Source of the DNA: Acetobacter papayae JCM 25143
Lineage (GTDB): Bacteria > Pseudomonadota > Alphaproteobacteria > Acetobacterales > Acetobacteraceae
Reading direction: 5' to 3'
Length of the DNA stretch: 61,096 bases
Assembly: GCF_000613285.1 (NCBI RefSeq)
Contig: NZ_BAIN01000013.1
Span: 1-61,096, forward strand
This document shows, piece by piece, positions 40,204 to 50,056 of the stretch. Within the stretch, counting starts at the first letter, position 1. Each line of letters begins with the position of its first letter. Under the pieces are notes generated by a model. The model was not told the origin of the DNA. It ran no database searches and saw only the letters and a program-made list of their open reading frames with translations. The position numbers were made by a program, and so were the translations under genes.

Positions 40204-41135
40204 ACGATGCATCGGTAATGGCAGAGGCCAGCGCGGGGGCTGACACGCCGCGTTCTGGCTCTTTTCTGCCTGAACTGGTTCTGGTTATTACTGCGGCTTT
40301 ATGGGGGGCCACCTTTCTGGTGGTTCAGCGCGCGGAGCAGCATACAGGCACGCTGTTTTTTGTTGCTGCGCGGTTTATGACAGCCGGCGCGCTTACCTGC
40401 CTGCTTTTTGCCCGGATCATGCGAGGCCTCAACCGGGCGGAATGCGTAGCGGGTGGTGTGATCGGCGTGGTTATGTTTGGCGCCTATACCTTGCAGACAT
40501 GGGGGTTGCGCAGCATTTCCAGCAGTCAGTCTGCCTTTATTACCGGTATGTATGTGCCGGTCGTGCCGTTTGTGCAGTGGCTGTTCAGCGGGCGTGCGCC
40601 GCGTCTTGCCGGGTGGTTGGGTATAGGCTGCGCATTTTGTGGTCTGGTGCTGCTGACAGGGTGGCGGCAGATTGTCAGCCTGCAATTGGGCGCTGGCGAA
40701 GTTGGTACGTTGATAGCAGCGGTCATGATCGCGCTTGAAATTGTTCTGGTTGGGTATTTTGCCCGCCCCGGTCTGGATAGTTTCCGTATGACCGTGGTGC
40801 AGCTTCTGGTGGTGGGGGTGCTTGCACTCTGCGGTATGCCGCTGGCTCATGAGGCTGCGCCTGCATTTTCATGGGGCTGGGCTTTGCCTGTTCTGGGGCT
40901 GGGCGGTTTAAGTGCCGCGATTTATACGGCCATGAATTGGGCACAGCAGACGGTTTCTCCCACCCGGGCAACGGTTATTTATGCGGGTGAGCCTGTCTGG
41001 GCCGGGCTTGTGGGCTGGCTGGCTGGCGAGGCGCTACCAGCGCGTGCTCTGGCCGGTGCCGGGCTGGTTGTGCTGGGTGTTCTGGTGAGTGAAATGCGGC
41101 TGGGCAAGAAAGCGGCTGACAAAAACCCCGGTTAG
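40197..41135 (+). CDS. DMT-superfamily transporter, EamA type
   Basis: An inner-membrane protein of 312 residues with about ten hydrophobic helices in two EamA repeats. The N-terminal VLVITAALWGATFLVVQ is the typical first helix. Later GWALPVLGLGGLSAAIYTAMN, TVSPTRATVIYAGEPVWAGLVGWL match the second-repeat signature. The start overlaps the aminotransferase stop, so the gene is probably coexpressed with both transferases. Amino acid or metabolite export is a reasonable guess. An ATG at 40218 is an alternative start. Confidence 0.88.
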   Translation: MLNDASVMAEASAGADTPRSGSFLPELVLVITAALWGATFLVVQRAEQHTGTLFFVAARFMTAGALTCLLFARIMRGLNRAECVAGGVIGVVMFGAYTLQTWGLRSISSSQSAFITGMYVPVVPFVQWLFSGRAPRLAGWLGIGCAFCGLVLLTGWRQIVSLQLGAGEVGTLIAAVMIALEIVLVGYFARPGLDSFRMTVVQLLVVGVLALCGMPLAHEAAPAFSWGWALPVLGLGGLSAAIYTAMNWAQQTVSPTRATVIYAGEPVWAGLVGWLAGEALPARALAGAGLVVLGVLVSEMRLGKKAADKNPG

Positions 41136-41182
41136 GTTTTTGTTACACGATCCGGCTGACCGGGCGTGGATGGCTACCTGTT

Positions 41183-42229
41183 TTAGTCCTCTGTAGCGCT
41201 GCTGCTATAAAAACATACGCCATTCAGACGTTGTTTTTTCATTTTATAAAGACTGACATCTGCAAGGTTCATAAGTATTTTTTGCGTTGTGCCATTTTCC
41301 GGGAATAGGGAAATGCCTATGCAGCACCCGACCTTGAGCAGGTCATTCCCTATGCGATTGCCTTCAACAACAGTGTTGTAGATTTTATCTGCAATGGCTT
41401 CGATTTCAGACAGATTCTGATAATGCGCCAGAACAATAAATTCATCGCCACCGAGGCGGCCGAGGAAATGATTTGTGTTCTTGAAAGCCGCTTTAAGCTT
41501 GCCACCAATGAGTGTGAGAATTTCATCTCCAATCAGGTGGCCGTAATTATCATTGATATCTTTAAAGTTATTAAGATCAATGATCATACAGGCAAATTGT
41601 CTGCCTGTTTGGGTGCTTTTTGAAAGTATATTTTTGAAGTGGTCATTCAGCGCGTTTCTGTTGGATAGGCTTGTCAGATTATCGGTATAGGCAATTTTCT
41701 TTAGATAGGATATCTGCTCGCGGTTTTTGTAATAATCCGTTAAATAACCAACAATAGATGACCAGAGAATAATAAATGATAAAATCAAAAAAACAGTATT
41801 TGCATTCATTTCCGCCTTAAAGGGGCGGGCAATGGCGTGGTGAATGAGAAAATATTTATCAGAAATGTGATAAATGCAAATAAATATACCGATAGTTGCG
41901 CCGGCTATATAATTTGAAAAATGAAAACCAAAATCTATAATCTTTAAAGCGAAATAAAACCCGCAAACAAGGAAGGCGTAAGATAGAATGGAATGAGGGA
42001 TATTGAAATTTTCGCTGGAAAGGCCAAAAATTTTAACGAGCACAACATGGTGTATAATCCATACACTGGTTGCCATAAAACAGGGTATGCTGGCCTTTAT
42101 AATTTTACTAGCGGGCGTGGAGGTATGATTGCTCCGCTCGTGTAAAGCTCCCAGCAAAGCCAGACAGGCGGAGATAAAAGATATTATTTCCAGACTGAGT
42201 ATGTTTTTGAATTTTAAAAAAAATTCCAT
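41183..42229 (-). CDS. Membrane-anchored GGDEF diguanylate cyclase, AT-rich
   Basis: Makes the second messenger cyclic di-GMP. The 348-residue protein has several hydrophobic segments in its first 175 residues (for example FMATSVWIIHHVVLVKIF and TVFLILSFIILWSSIVGYL), then a GGDEF domain with YTDNLTSLSNRNAL, IIDLNNFKDINDNYGHLIGD and the active site FLGRLGGDEFIVL (about residues 260-264). No RxxD inhibitory site is at the usual place before GGDEF. The base composition (roughly 35-40% GC by eye) and AT-rich codons differ sharply from its neighbours, a sign of transfer. In acetic acid bacteria c-di-GMP activates cellulose synthase, so it could affect biofilm. Confidence 0.93.
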   Translation of the reverse strand: MEFFLKFKNILSLEIISFISACLALLGALHERSNHTSTPASKIIKASIPCFMATSVWIIHHVVLVKIFGLSSENFNIPHSILSYAFLVCGFYFALKIIDFGFHFSNYIAGATIGIFICIYHISDKYFLIHHAIARPFKAEMNANTVFLILSFIILWSSIVGYLTDYYKNREQISYLKKIAYTDNLTSLSNRNALNDHFKNILSKSTQTGRQFACMIIDLNNFKDINDNYGHLIGDEILTLIGGKLKAAFKNTNHFLGRLGGDEFIVLAHYQNLSEIEAIADKIYNTVVEGNRIGNDLLKVGCCIGISLFPENGTTQKILMNLADVSLYKMKKQRLNGVCFYSSSATED

Positions 42230-42513
42230 ACAATACCTTATACTTTCCCAGTGCTCCTGATTTTAGGCCGTAGAGCCTATATACATCATAATTTCAGGGC
42301 GGGGTTAGGGTTCTGTGAAACTTTTCTCCACCGCAGTTGTTTTGCGGTATGCATGAGAGATTGCCCGTAACCTACCGAGGGTCACAAGATTGCATTGGGC
42401 AGGATAACTCACAGGTGAAGAGTAATGGTTTGATGTGCAGGTAGGAAACCCTGTTTGCGTCTTGGTGCTGATGGCCGGGCAGGGAGTGTGTTCTTTCGGG
42501 GGGCATGGCGTGA
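42230..42513. other. 284-base gap between GGDEF gene and solute-binding protein
   Basis: No gene, tRNA or clear riboswitch is visible. Base composition shifts from AT-rich near the GGDEF start to normal near 42450, so one boundary of the possible transferred segment may lie here. The left boundary would be near 41150. Confidence 0.4.
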
Positions 42514-43553
42514 TCAGGCGTGCAGCACGTTGCGGGTGAAATTGTGTGCGAGTGCGGCGGAATCCTCAAGATCAGGCATAAGGCCGATCAGTTGTAGTTC
42601 ATCGCAATACTGGGCGATCTGGTCGCGAAAGGCGCTGCCCGTAACCGGGCGTATGAGTGGCTCGCTATGAAGCATGGCCCGGGCACTATCGCTGCTCAGG
42701 GCCGGGGTATCGTCAGCAATAAGTGTGGCGGCTTCATCGCGGTGGGTATCGGCCAGTGGGCGGCATCCATCAGGGCTAGCACCAGTGCGGTGGCGGCTGC
42801 CGGGTCTTCGGCCAGTGCTGCGTCACTCACGCCCATTACAAGGCTGGTGCGTTCGGCATAATGGCCGGTATTGCTGCCAACCAGTTCGGTAAACAGGTCC
42901 GGGTGGTCGTGCAGGAGCTGCCAGGCATAAGGGTCATGTGCGGCCACGGCTTCGATCTTCTGTGCCTGTGCGGCCTCGCTGATCTGCCCGAAAGGCATGT
43001 CCTGCCATGTAATCCGGTTCATGGCGTCCAGCCCCTTGCGGCGCATCATCACCGCAAAAAACAGCTTGTCCGCCGCATTGCGGTCGGGAATGGCTACTGT
43101 GCGGCCCATGAGTTGATCAAGCCGGGTAATGCCGCTGCTGCGGCGTACCAGCAGGCGGAAGTTGCCGGGCTGCACACCCAGAACCAGCCGGGCAGGCATG
43201 GCCTTGTTAAGATACTGGATCCAGATCAGGGCCGAGGCCACGGCGTAATCAAACGCTTTATTCTGCATGGCGTCGAGCGTCTCATGGCCGTTGGCGCTGG
43301 AAGAAACAACCTCGATATCGAGGTTGTAATGAGCAAAAAAGCCTTTCTGCTGCGCCGCCGCAAAAACCGGGCAGTGTTCCGCCCCGGCCCAGCCCAGACG
43401 TAGCTTGCGGTAAGTTCCATCCGGTTGCAGGCGTGGGTGTCTGTGGCGAAATTGCGGGGCAAGCAACAGACCCGCGGCTGTGGCGGTTGTGGCAATTGCT
43501 GCTCCGCCAAGCAGGGCACGACGCGAGACGGAAGAAAGACCTTGGTTACTCAT
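42514..43553 (-). CDS. ABC-transporter substrate-binding protein (NMT1/SsuA-like), Tat signal, one frameshift
   Basis: Periplasmic binding protein of the nitrate/sulfonate/thiamine-precursor type. The twin-arginine signal is SSVSRRALLGGAAIA (residues about 7-21). The mature part starts KLRLGWAGAEHCPVFAAAQQKGFF, and later GRTVAIPDRNAADKLFF is typical of SsuA/NrtA-like domains. One base is missing near 42753; adding it replaces an early stop (HWPIPTAMKPP) with HWADTHRDEAATLIADD and runs to a TGA at 42514, giving about 346 residues. No permease or ATPase gene is adjacent, so it is an orphan in this window. Ligand unknown. Confidence 0.82.
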
Positions 43554-43629
43554 TCTCCCTGCTTACTACGAGTTAGGCGGCTGTCGGCGGCGAAGTCAAA
43601 AAAATGCAAAAAAAACATCAGTAAGGGGG

Positions 43630-43658
43630 TTTACGCGTACCAAAAGGGCGGCTATACG
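43630..43658 (+). promoter_or_regulatory. Promoter of tRNA-Asn
   Basis: TTTACG (43630-43635), 17 bases, TATACG (43653-43658), 12 bases before the tRNA. A good sigma70-type promoter for a stable RNA. Confidence 0.7.
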
Positions 43659-43670
43659 ATGCCTCGCTGA

Positions 43671-43746
43671 TCCCGAATAGCTCAGTTGGTAGAGCAAGCG
43701 ACTGTTAATCGCTGGGTCGTAGGTTCGAGTCCTACTTCGGGAGCCA
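43671..43746 (+). tRNA. tRNA-Asn (GTT)
   Basis: The 76-base gene has acceptor TCCCGAA paired with TTCGGGA, D-arm AGCTCAGTTGGTAGAGC, anticodon loop CTGTTAA with anticodon GTT, and T-arm GTTCGAGTC. CCA is encoded at 43744-43746. Confidence 0.97.
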
Positions 43747-43771
43747 GCCTTAATATTTCCCAAAAAATCTA

Positions 43772-44133
43772 TTACGGTAGAGCGGCAATACCTGTCAGTT
43801 CCACCTTCCAGCGTGGGTCGGCCAGCTTGGCTTCAACCGTTGCGCGGGCGGGTTTGTTCATGGGGTCCAGCCAGAGGTCCCATGCGCGGTTCATGCCGTC
43901 CATATCGGCCATGTCAGCCAGAAAAATCTGTACGGAAATCAGGCGGCTTTTGTCCGTTCCGGCTTCGGCCAGTAGCGCATCTACCTGTTGCAGAATGTCG
44001 GTCATCTGTCCCTGCGCATCAAGCTGGAATCATCTGCTACCTGTCCAGCCAGATAGATCAGGCCGTTATGAATGACCGCACCGCTCAGGCGCTCTTCCGG
44101 GGCTAGGCGGGTTAGTGGGGTAGGGCTGGTCAT
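43772..44133 (-). CDS. RidA/YjgF family enamine/imine deaminase, one frameshift
   Basis: Small trimeric protein that hydrolyses reactive enamines such as 2-aminoacrylate from PLP enzymes. The ATG at 44133 gives MTSPTPLTRLAPEERLSGAVI, then IHNGLIYLAGQVADD. A base missing near 44022 stops the frame early; adding it gives SSLDAQGQMTDILQQVDALLAEAG. The C-terminal part, RLISVQIFLADMADMDGMN, RAWDLWLDPMNKPARATVEA, carries the conserved Arg before TVE. The corrected length is about 120 residues. It lies 50 bases downstream of panC on the same strand. Confidence 0.9.
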
Positions 44134-44183
44134 GGAGGTTTTTCCTTTATGTTTGGTTTGCTGATGGTGTCTCGCGGGACGGT

Positions 44184-45031
44184 TTACGCGGATACCAGCA
44201 CAGGCATGTTGTCGATCAGCCTGACATCGCCAAGGGTTGCGGCTACAAACAGGCGGGCACCGGCTCAGCCTGCGTGACGGGTTGCAGCGTTTGTTGCGCG
44301 CGCAGTTCCAGATAATGCACCGTAAAGCCCCCGGCCTGTAGGGTTGCTGTGCAATCTGCCAGAGCCGCGGTGCTCGGCTGGCCTGCCTGCATGGCTGCAA
44401 GGGCGGTGTTGAGGGCTGCGGGTAGCAGGGCAGCCTGTTGGCGTAGGGCAGGGCTAAGCCTGCGATTGCGTGAGGACAGGGCCAGCCCATCGGCCTCGCG
44501 CACGGTGGCAACGGGCAGAATATCCACCGGCATATCCATATCGCTCACCAGCCTGCGGATGATGCAGAGTTGCTGGTAGTCTTTTTCGCCAAAAGCCGCG
44601 ACCTGTGCACCAGTCTGGTTGAACAGTTTGCTGACAACCGTGGCCACGCCATCAAAATGGCCGGGGCGGTCCCCTCCACACAGCATGGAATCCAGCCCCG
44701 AAACCATGACGTGCGAGGCAAAGCCCGGTGGATACATTTCCTGCTCGGACGGGTTGTACAACACGTCCACTTTGCCTGTGGCGGCCAGCAGGGCGGCATC
44801 GGCCTCCACCCCGCGTGGGTAGAGCTGAAAATCCTTGGGGTTGTTGAACTGGATGGGGTTGACGAAAATGGTCACGATCCGCCGGGTAACCCTGCGGTCA
44901 AGAGCTTTGACCAGCGCCAGATGTCCATCGTGCAGGGCCCCCATGGTAGGCACAACACCAATGGTTTCTCCCGCATCGCGCCATTGCCCAATAAGGGCGC
45001 GCAGGTCTTTTCTGGTCTGGACGATATGCAT
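44184..45031 (-). CDS. panC: Pantothenate synthetase, one frameshift
   Basis: Condenses pantoate and beta-alanine with ATP to make pantothenate for coenzyme A. The ATG at 45031 has AGGA 8 bases upstream (MHIVQTRKDL). Motifs: VVPTMGALHDGHLALVK (HIGH-like), FVNPIQFNNPKDF, GEKDYQQL, and GLALSSRNRRLSP (KMSKS-like). The frame stops early; one added G near 44262 replaces PVPACL-stop with PGARLFVAATLGDVRLIDN and ends with a TAA at 44184. The corrected length is about 282 residues, as expected. Confidence 0.94.
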
Positions 45032-45260
45032 GAAAAATCCTGAAAACAATCACACCAAGCCGCGCGGTAGAGAGCGCGGGCGGCAGTCTAGCTCCAGCCT
45101 GCCCGCAGGGCCAGCCAGAGGGCTGAGTGGGGTTGAGTGATGTGCCGGCTCGGGTGGGGGCAATCGGCCTGTCGCTGGGGCTGCGTGCTGCGGTGCGGAT
45201 AGGCCGGGTGCGCCTGTCAGACGGGTGGGAAAATACTGCCGGGTTATGCTATGCAGGGGC

Positions 45261-48200
45261 ATGGCGCATGCAGATTTTGTTCATCTTCGGGTTCATTCCG
45301 CTTACTCGCTGAGTCAGGGGGCTATTCGTGTTCCCGATATCGCGGCCAAAGCGCAGGAAATGCGGATGCCCGCCGTGGGCATGACGGATTCAGGCAATCT
45401 TTTTGGCGCGCTGGAATTTTCGCAATACTGCGCCAAGGCCGGCGTGCAGCCCATTATTGGCTGCCAGATCGGCCTGCCCGCGCGTAACGACAAGCCGGGT
45501 GCGCCGGCAGAGCCCATTGTCCTGCTTGCGCAGAATGAGGCGGGGCTGGCTAATCTCCAGTTTCTGTCATCGTACGGTTTTCAGCATAGTGATCCGGCAG
45601 ACCCCGTTGTGGGGCTGGATACCCTATGTGAAAAATCCGAAGGGTTGATTCTGCTGACAGGTGGCACGCGCGGCCCCCTGTTCCAGATGCTGGCGGAAGG
45701 GCAGAAAGAAGAGGCCGAACGCTGGCTGGAGCGACTGGCTGGGGTCTTTGGCGACAGGCTGGTCGTGGAATTGCACCGCCATGGGCTCGCCGTTGAAAAA
45801 GCGGTGGAGCCCGGTGTGCTGGGGCTGGCAAACCGTTTTGGCCTGCCGCTGGTAGCCACCAATGAATGTTTCTTCCCGGCATCTGATCTATACGAGGCGC
45901 ATGATGCGCTGCTCTGCATTGCGCAGGGGCGCACCATGGCGGAGCAGGAGCGCTTTCGTGTAACGTCAGAACACTGGTTCAAACCCCCCGAGATGATGCG
46001 TGCCCTGTTCGCGGATCTGCCCGAGGCCTGTGACAACACGCTGGAAATTGCCCGGCGCTGCGCCATTAAAGTGGAAACCCGTAGTCCACTCCTGCCAATT
46101 TGCCCCAAAGTGCGTGAAGGAGCGACCGAAGACCAGACCTTGCGCGCCATGGCGCATGAAGGGCTGGAGCAGCGCTTTAGCGATATGGCGCTGGATGAGG
46201 AAACCAAGGCCCGTTATCAGGCCCGCCTGACATTCGAGCTGGATATCATCTCGAAAATGGGTTTCCCCGGTTACTTCATGATCGTTGCGGACTTTATCCA
46301 GTGGGCGAAGGCGCATGACATTCCGGTGGGGCCGGGGCGTGGGTCGGGGGCTGGTTCGCTGGCCGCATGGGCGCTGACCATTACTGATATCGACCCCATT
46401 CCCTTCAACCTGCTGTTCGAACGGTTTCTGAACCCCGAACGTGTTTCCATGCCTGACTTCGATATCGATTTCTGTCAGGACCGGCGCGACGAGGTCATAG
46501 CCTATGTGCGGGGTGAATATGGGGCCGATCGTGTAGCGCAGATCATCACGTTCGGTAAGTTGCAGGCCCGTGCGGCCGTGCGTGACGTGGGGCGTGTGCT
46601 GGGCCTGCCTTACGGTATGGTCAACCGTGTGGCCGAACTTATACCAAACAATCCTGCAAAACCCGTGACGCTGAAAGAAGCTATCGCGGGGGAACCCAAA
46701 TTGCAGGAAATGCGCGACAGCATGAGGCTCTGCGCAGGCTTTTGGAAATTGCCCAGCAGCTTGAAGGGCTTTTCCGCCATGCCAGCACCCATGCCGCAGG
46801 TGTGGTGATTGGTGACCGCCCGTTGGTGGAACTGGTGCCGCTCTACCGAGACCCCAAGAGTGATATGCTGGTTACCCAGTATAACATGAAGTTTGTTGAA
46901 CAGGCAGGGCTGGTCAAGTTCGACTTTCTGGGCCTGACAACTCTCACCATTCTGCGGCGCGGGGTCGATTTCATTGCCCGTATGGGGCAGAGTGTGGAGC
47001 TTGGCCGTATCCCGCTGGATGATGCCGCAACATACGACATGCTGGGCCGAGGCGATGCCGCGGGCGTGTTCCAGTTCGAAGGCGCGGGCATGCGCGACGT
47101 GCTCAAGCAGATGCGCCCCACACGGTTGGAAGACCTGATTGCCGCCGTGGCGCTGTATCGTCCCGGCCCTATGGCGAATATTCCCGATTATTGCCGGCGC
47201 AAGCATGGCGAGGCGTGGGAACCCCCGCACGAGGAAATTCGCGAGATTCTTGAAGAGACCTACGGAATCATGGTCTATCAGGAACAGGTCATGCAGATCG
47301 CCCAGAAAATGGCGGGCTACAGTCTGGGTGGCGCTGACCTGCTGCGTCGCGCCATGGGTAAGAAAATCCGTGCGGAAATGGACCAGCAGCGCGAGATTTT
47401 CACCTCCGGCGCCATTAATCGCGGAATACCCAAGGACAAGGCCGTTGAGGTGTTCGACCTCATGGCAAAATTTGCTGACTACGGCTTTAATAAATCGCAT
47501 GCAGCCGCTTACGCGCTGGTGTCCTACCAGACAGCGTGGATGAAGGCTAATCATCCTGTGGCGTTTCTGGCTGCGTGCATGTCGCTGGCGCGGGAAAAAA
47601 CCGAAAAACTCGCAGCCCTGCGGCAGGAAGCCGAACGCATGGGTATTGCCGTGCTTCCGCCAGACATTAATTATTCCGAAGCCGATTTTTCCGTGGAGCA
47701 GCAGCCAGATGGAACCTATGCCATCCGCTACGCGCTGGCCGCGATCAAGAAAGTAGGTTTTGGGGCCATGGAATCTCTCGTGGCCACGCGCGGCACCCAG
47801 CCTTTTGCCGATCTGGTGGATTTTGCCACACGCATAGACCCGCGCAACATCAACCGTATGCAGGTGGAAAATCTTGCAAAAGCCGGTGCATTTTCCAGTA
47901 TCGATCCTAATCGCGCGCGGGTGCATGGTGCGGCGGACACTCTGTTGCGCCGCGCGCATGCACAGGCACAGGAAGCGGCTTCGGGGCAGATTGGCCTGTT
48001 TGGTGGGGGCGGGCAGAAAGAGCCCCTGCGGGTGGAAGACCGGCCAGATTGGCCCGAGTTCGAACGGCTGGCGATGGAAGCCGAGGCCGTGGGTTTTCAC
48101 ATGACGGCACATCCGCTGGATTCCTATGGCGCGGTTTTGCGGCGGCTGGGGGTTACGCGTATGTCGCACCTTCTGTCTGCGGCGGAAGCTGGCATGGGGC

Positions 48201-48679
48201 GGGTGCGGATTGCGGGGTGTGTGGTGGACCGCAAGGAGCGGCCAACCCGCACAGGCAACAAGATGGCTTGGGTGCGCCTGTCCGATGCCTCTGGCGGATG
48301 CGAAGTAACGGTGTTTTCCGAAGTGCTGACCCGTGTGCGCGAAAATCTGGTGGCGGGCGCTGCTGTTCTGGTGACGGCAGAAGTCAAGCTCGAGGGCGAG
48401 GCTCTGCGCCTGACAGCACAGGATATTATCGATCTGGAGCAGGCCGCAGCACAGGAAGAGGGGCGGATGCGCGTCTGGCTTGAGGGGGTGCACGCTCTGC
48501 CACCTTTGCAGGCCCTGCTGGATGAGCAGAAAGGGGGAGCCGGGCGTATTGTGCTCATGCCCGGTGTGGCGGAAAGCCGCGATGTCGAGGTCAGGCTGAA
48601 AGGCGGCTACAAGGTTACGCCCGTTCTGGCCCAGAAACTGCGCACCGTGCCCGGTATTTCCAAGGTGGAGCAGCTCTGA
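45261..48679 (+). CDS. dnaE: DNA polymerase III alpha subunit, one frameshift
   Basis: Catalytic subunit of the replicative polymerase. The ATG at 45261 starts MAHADFVHLRVHSAYSL, the PHP domain. The palm carries the catalytic aspartates in MPDFDIDFCQDRRDEVI, preceded by VGPGRGSGAGSLAAWAL. One base is missing between 46721 and 46722; adding it restores RDSDEALRRLLEIAQQLEG. Later RPGPMANIPDYCRRKHGEAW, FNKSHAAAYALVSYQTAW and the OB domain (about residues 960-1040) complete a protein of about 1139 residues. The C-terminus ends GISKVEQL. The gene is essential, so the break is almost certainly an error. Confidence 0.96.
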
Positions 48680-48682
48680 TTC

Positions 48683-50056
48683 ATGGTTTGGTTGCGTGAA
48701 CTGCCCTGGCGCGAGCCGGATGCCGTTCTGGCTGCATGGGGGCATGCGCCATGGTGTGCGTTTCTCGATAGCGGTGGCGTATTGGAAGAACGTAGCCGGT
48801 GGCATTTTTTCTGCCACGCGCCACGGCATGTGCTGAGTGTTAGTGCCGGGCACGTGACTATGGACGGGCGTGATCTTGGTGCGCTGTCTCCCCATCAGGT
48901 TCTGGCTCTGTTGCGCGAACTGTGCCCGCCCTCTCAGGCGCTGGAGCAGGCGGATTCTGGTGTGCCGTTCTGTGGTGGGCTGGTGGGGTTTGCGGGCTAT
49001 GGGTTTGGTCTGGCGCTCGAAGCTGTGCCCAGTATCCACCCGGCGCAGGGTGGCGTGCCGGATATGGCCGTTGCCTTGTATGATCATGCCTATGTATGGG
49101 ATAGGCAGGAAAAACGCTGCTATGTCAGCGGTTTTTCGTCAGTGTCCGATATGGAGGCGGGCTGTGTCGCAGCATGGCATGCTCTGCCGGAACAGGTGGC
49201 TCCGGCTCCGGTCTGCCCGGCCTTGAGGCTTGAGGCCGACCAGTCTGAGGCCGCGTATTGTCAGGCTGTTGCGCGAGCCCGTGACCTGATTGCTGCGGGA
49301 GATATTTTTCAGGTTAACATCACCGGGCGATATACGGCCCGGCTGCCTGAAGGTGTCGCCGGGGTTGATCTGTACCGCCGCCTGCGCGTGCAGGCTCCGG
49401 CCCCTTTTGGGGCGTATCTGTCATGCGGGGCAGGATTTTCGCTGCTTTCCTGTTCACCGGAGCGGTTTCTGAGCGTCAGCGCTCAGGGCGATGTTACCTC
49501 GCGGCCGATTAAAGGCACAGCCCCGCGTGGGGTGGATGCTGCGCAGGATGAGGTGCTGGCTGGTCTGCTGGCGGCGGATGAAAAGGAATGTGCCGAAAAC
49601 CTTATGATCGTCGATCTGATGCGCCATGACATAGGGCGTGTTGCGCGCATAGGGAGCATGAGGGTTAAGGATTTCTTAAAGGTTGAACGCTTTGCCCATG
49701 TGCATCATCTGGTATCAGAAGTGCGTGGCACCCTGCTGCCTGAACGTGATGCGTTCGACCTGCTGGGTGCGACCCTACCGCCGGGTTCGGTAACGGGGGC
49801 ACCCAAACACAGGGCGCTGGAAATTATTGACGCGCTGGAGGCTTCCGCCCGTGGGGCCTATTGTGGAACAGTTTTTCGTATCGGGGTGGATGGCAGCATG
49901 GATAGTGCCGTCATTATCCGCAGTTTTGAGTGTGCGGGACGGGGCATGAGGATTGGCGTTGGCGGCGGTATTACCATTCTGTCCGACCCACAGAAGGAAT
50001 ATGAGGAAATGCGTCTGAAACTGGCTCCGTTTGCTGCGTTTGCGGAGGGCGTATGA
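48683..50056 (+). CDS. pabB: Aminodeoxychorismate synthase component I
   Basis: Makes 4-amino-4-deoxychorismate from chorismate for folate. It starts 3 bases after dnaE. The 457-residue protein has the chorismate-enzyme signature: SPERFLSVSAQGDVTSRPIKGTAPRG with the PIKGT lysine that distinguishes PabB from TrpE, AENLMIVDLMRHDIGRV, PPGSVTGAPKHRALEIID and RIGVGGGITILSDPQKEYEE. It overlaps pabC by 4 bases (ATGA). The PabA glutaminase partner is not in the window. Confidence 0.94.
   Translation: MVWLRELPWREPDAVLAAWGHAPWCAFLDSGGVLEERSRWHFFCHAPRHVLSVSAGHVTMDGRDLGALSPHQVLALLRELCPPSQALEQADSGVPFCGGLVGFAGYGFGLALEAVPSIHPAQGGVPDMAVALYDHAYVWDRQEKRCYVSGFSSVSDMEAGCVAAWHALPEQVAPAPVCPALRLEADQSEAAYCQAVARARDLIAAGDIFQVNITGRYTARLPEGVAGVDLYRRLRVQAPAPFGAYLSCGAGFSLLSCSPERFLSVSAQGDVTSRPIKGTAPRGVDAAQDEVLAGLLAADEKECAENLMIVDLMRHDIGRVARIGSMRVKDFLKVERFAHVHHLVSEVRGTLLPERDAFDLLGATLPPGSVTGAPKHRALEIIDALEASARGAYCGTVFRIGVDGSMDSAVIIRSFECAGRGMRIGVGGGITILSDPQKEYEEMRLKLAPFAAFAEGV

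Noticed and set aside
46610-49087. An 825-codon minus-strand frame, the longest in the window
   Set aside because: It is antisense to dnaE and pabB, His/Gln-rich, with no domain. Length alone is not evidence in a high-GC genome.
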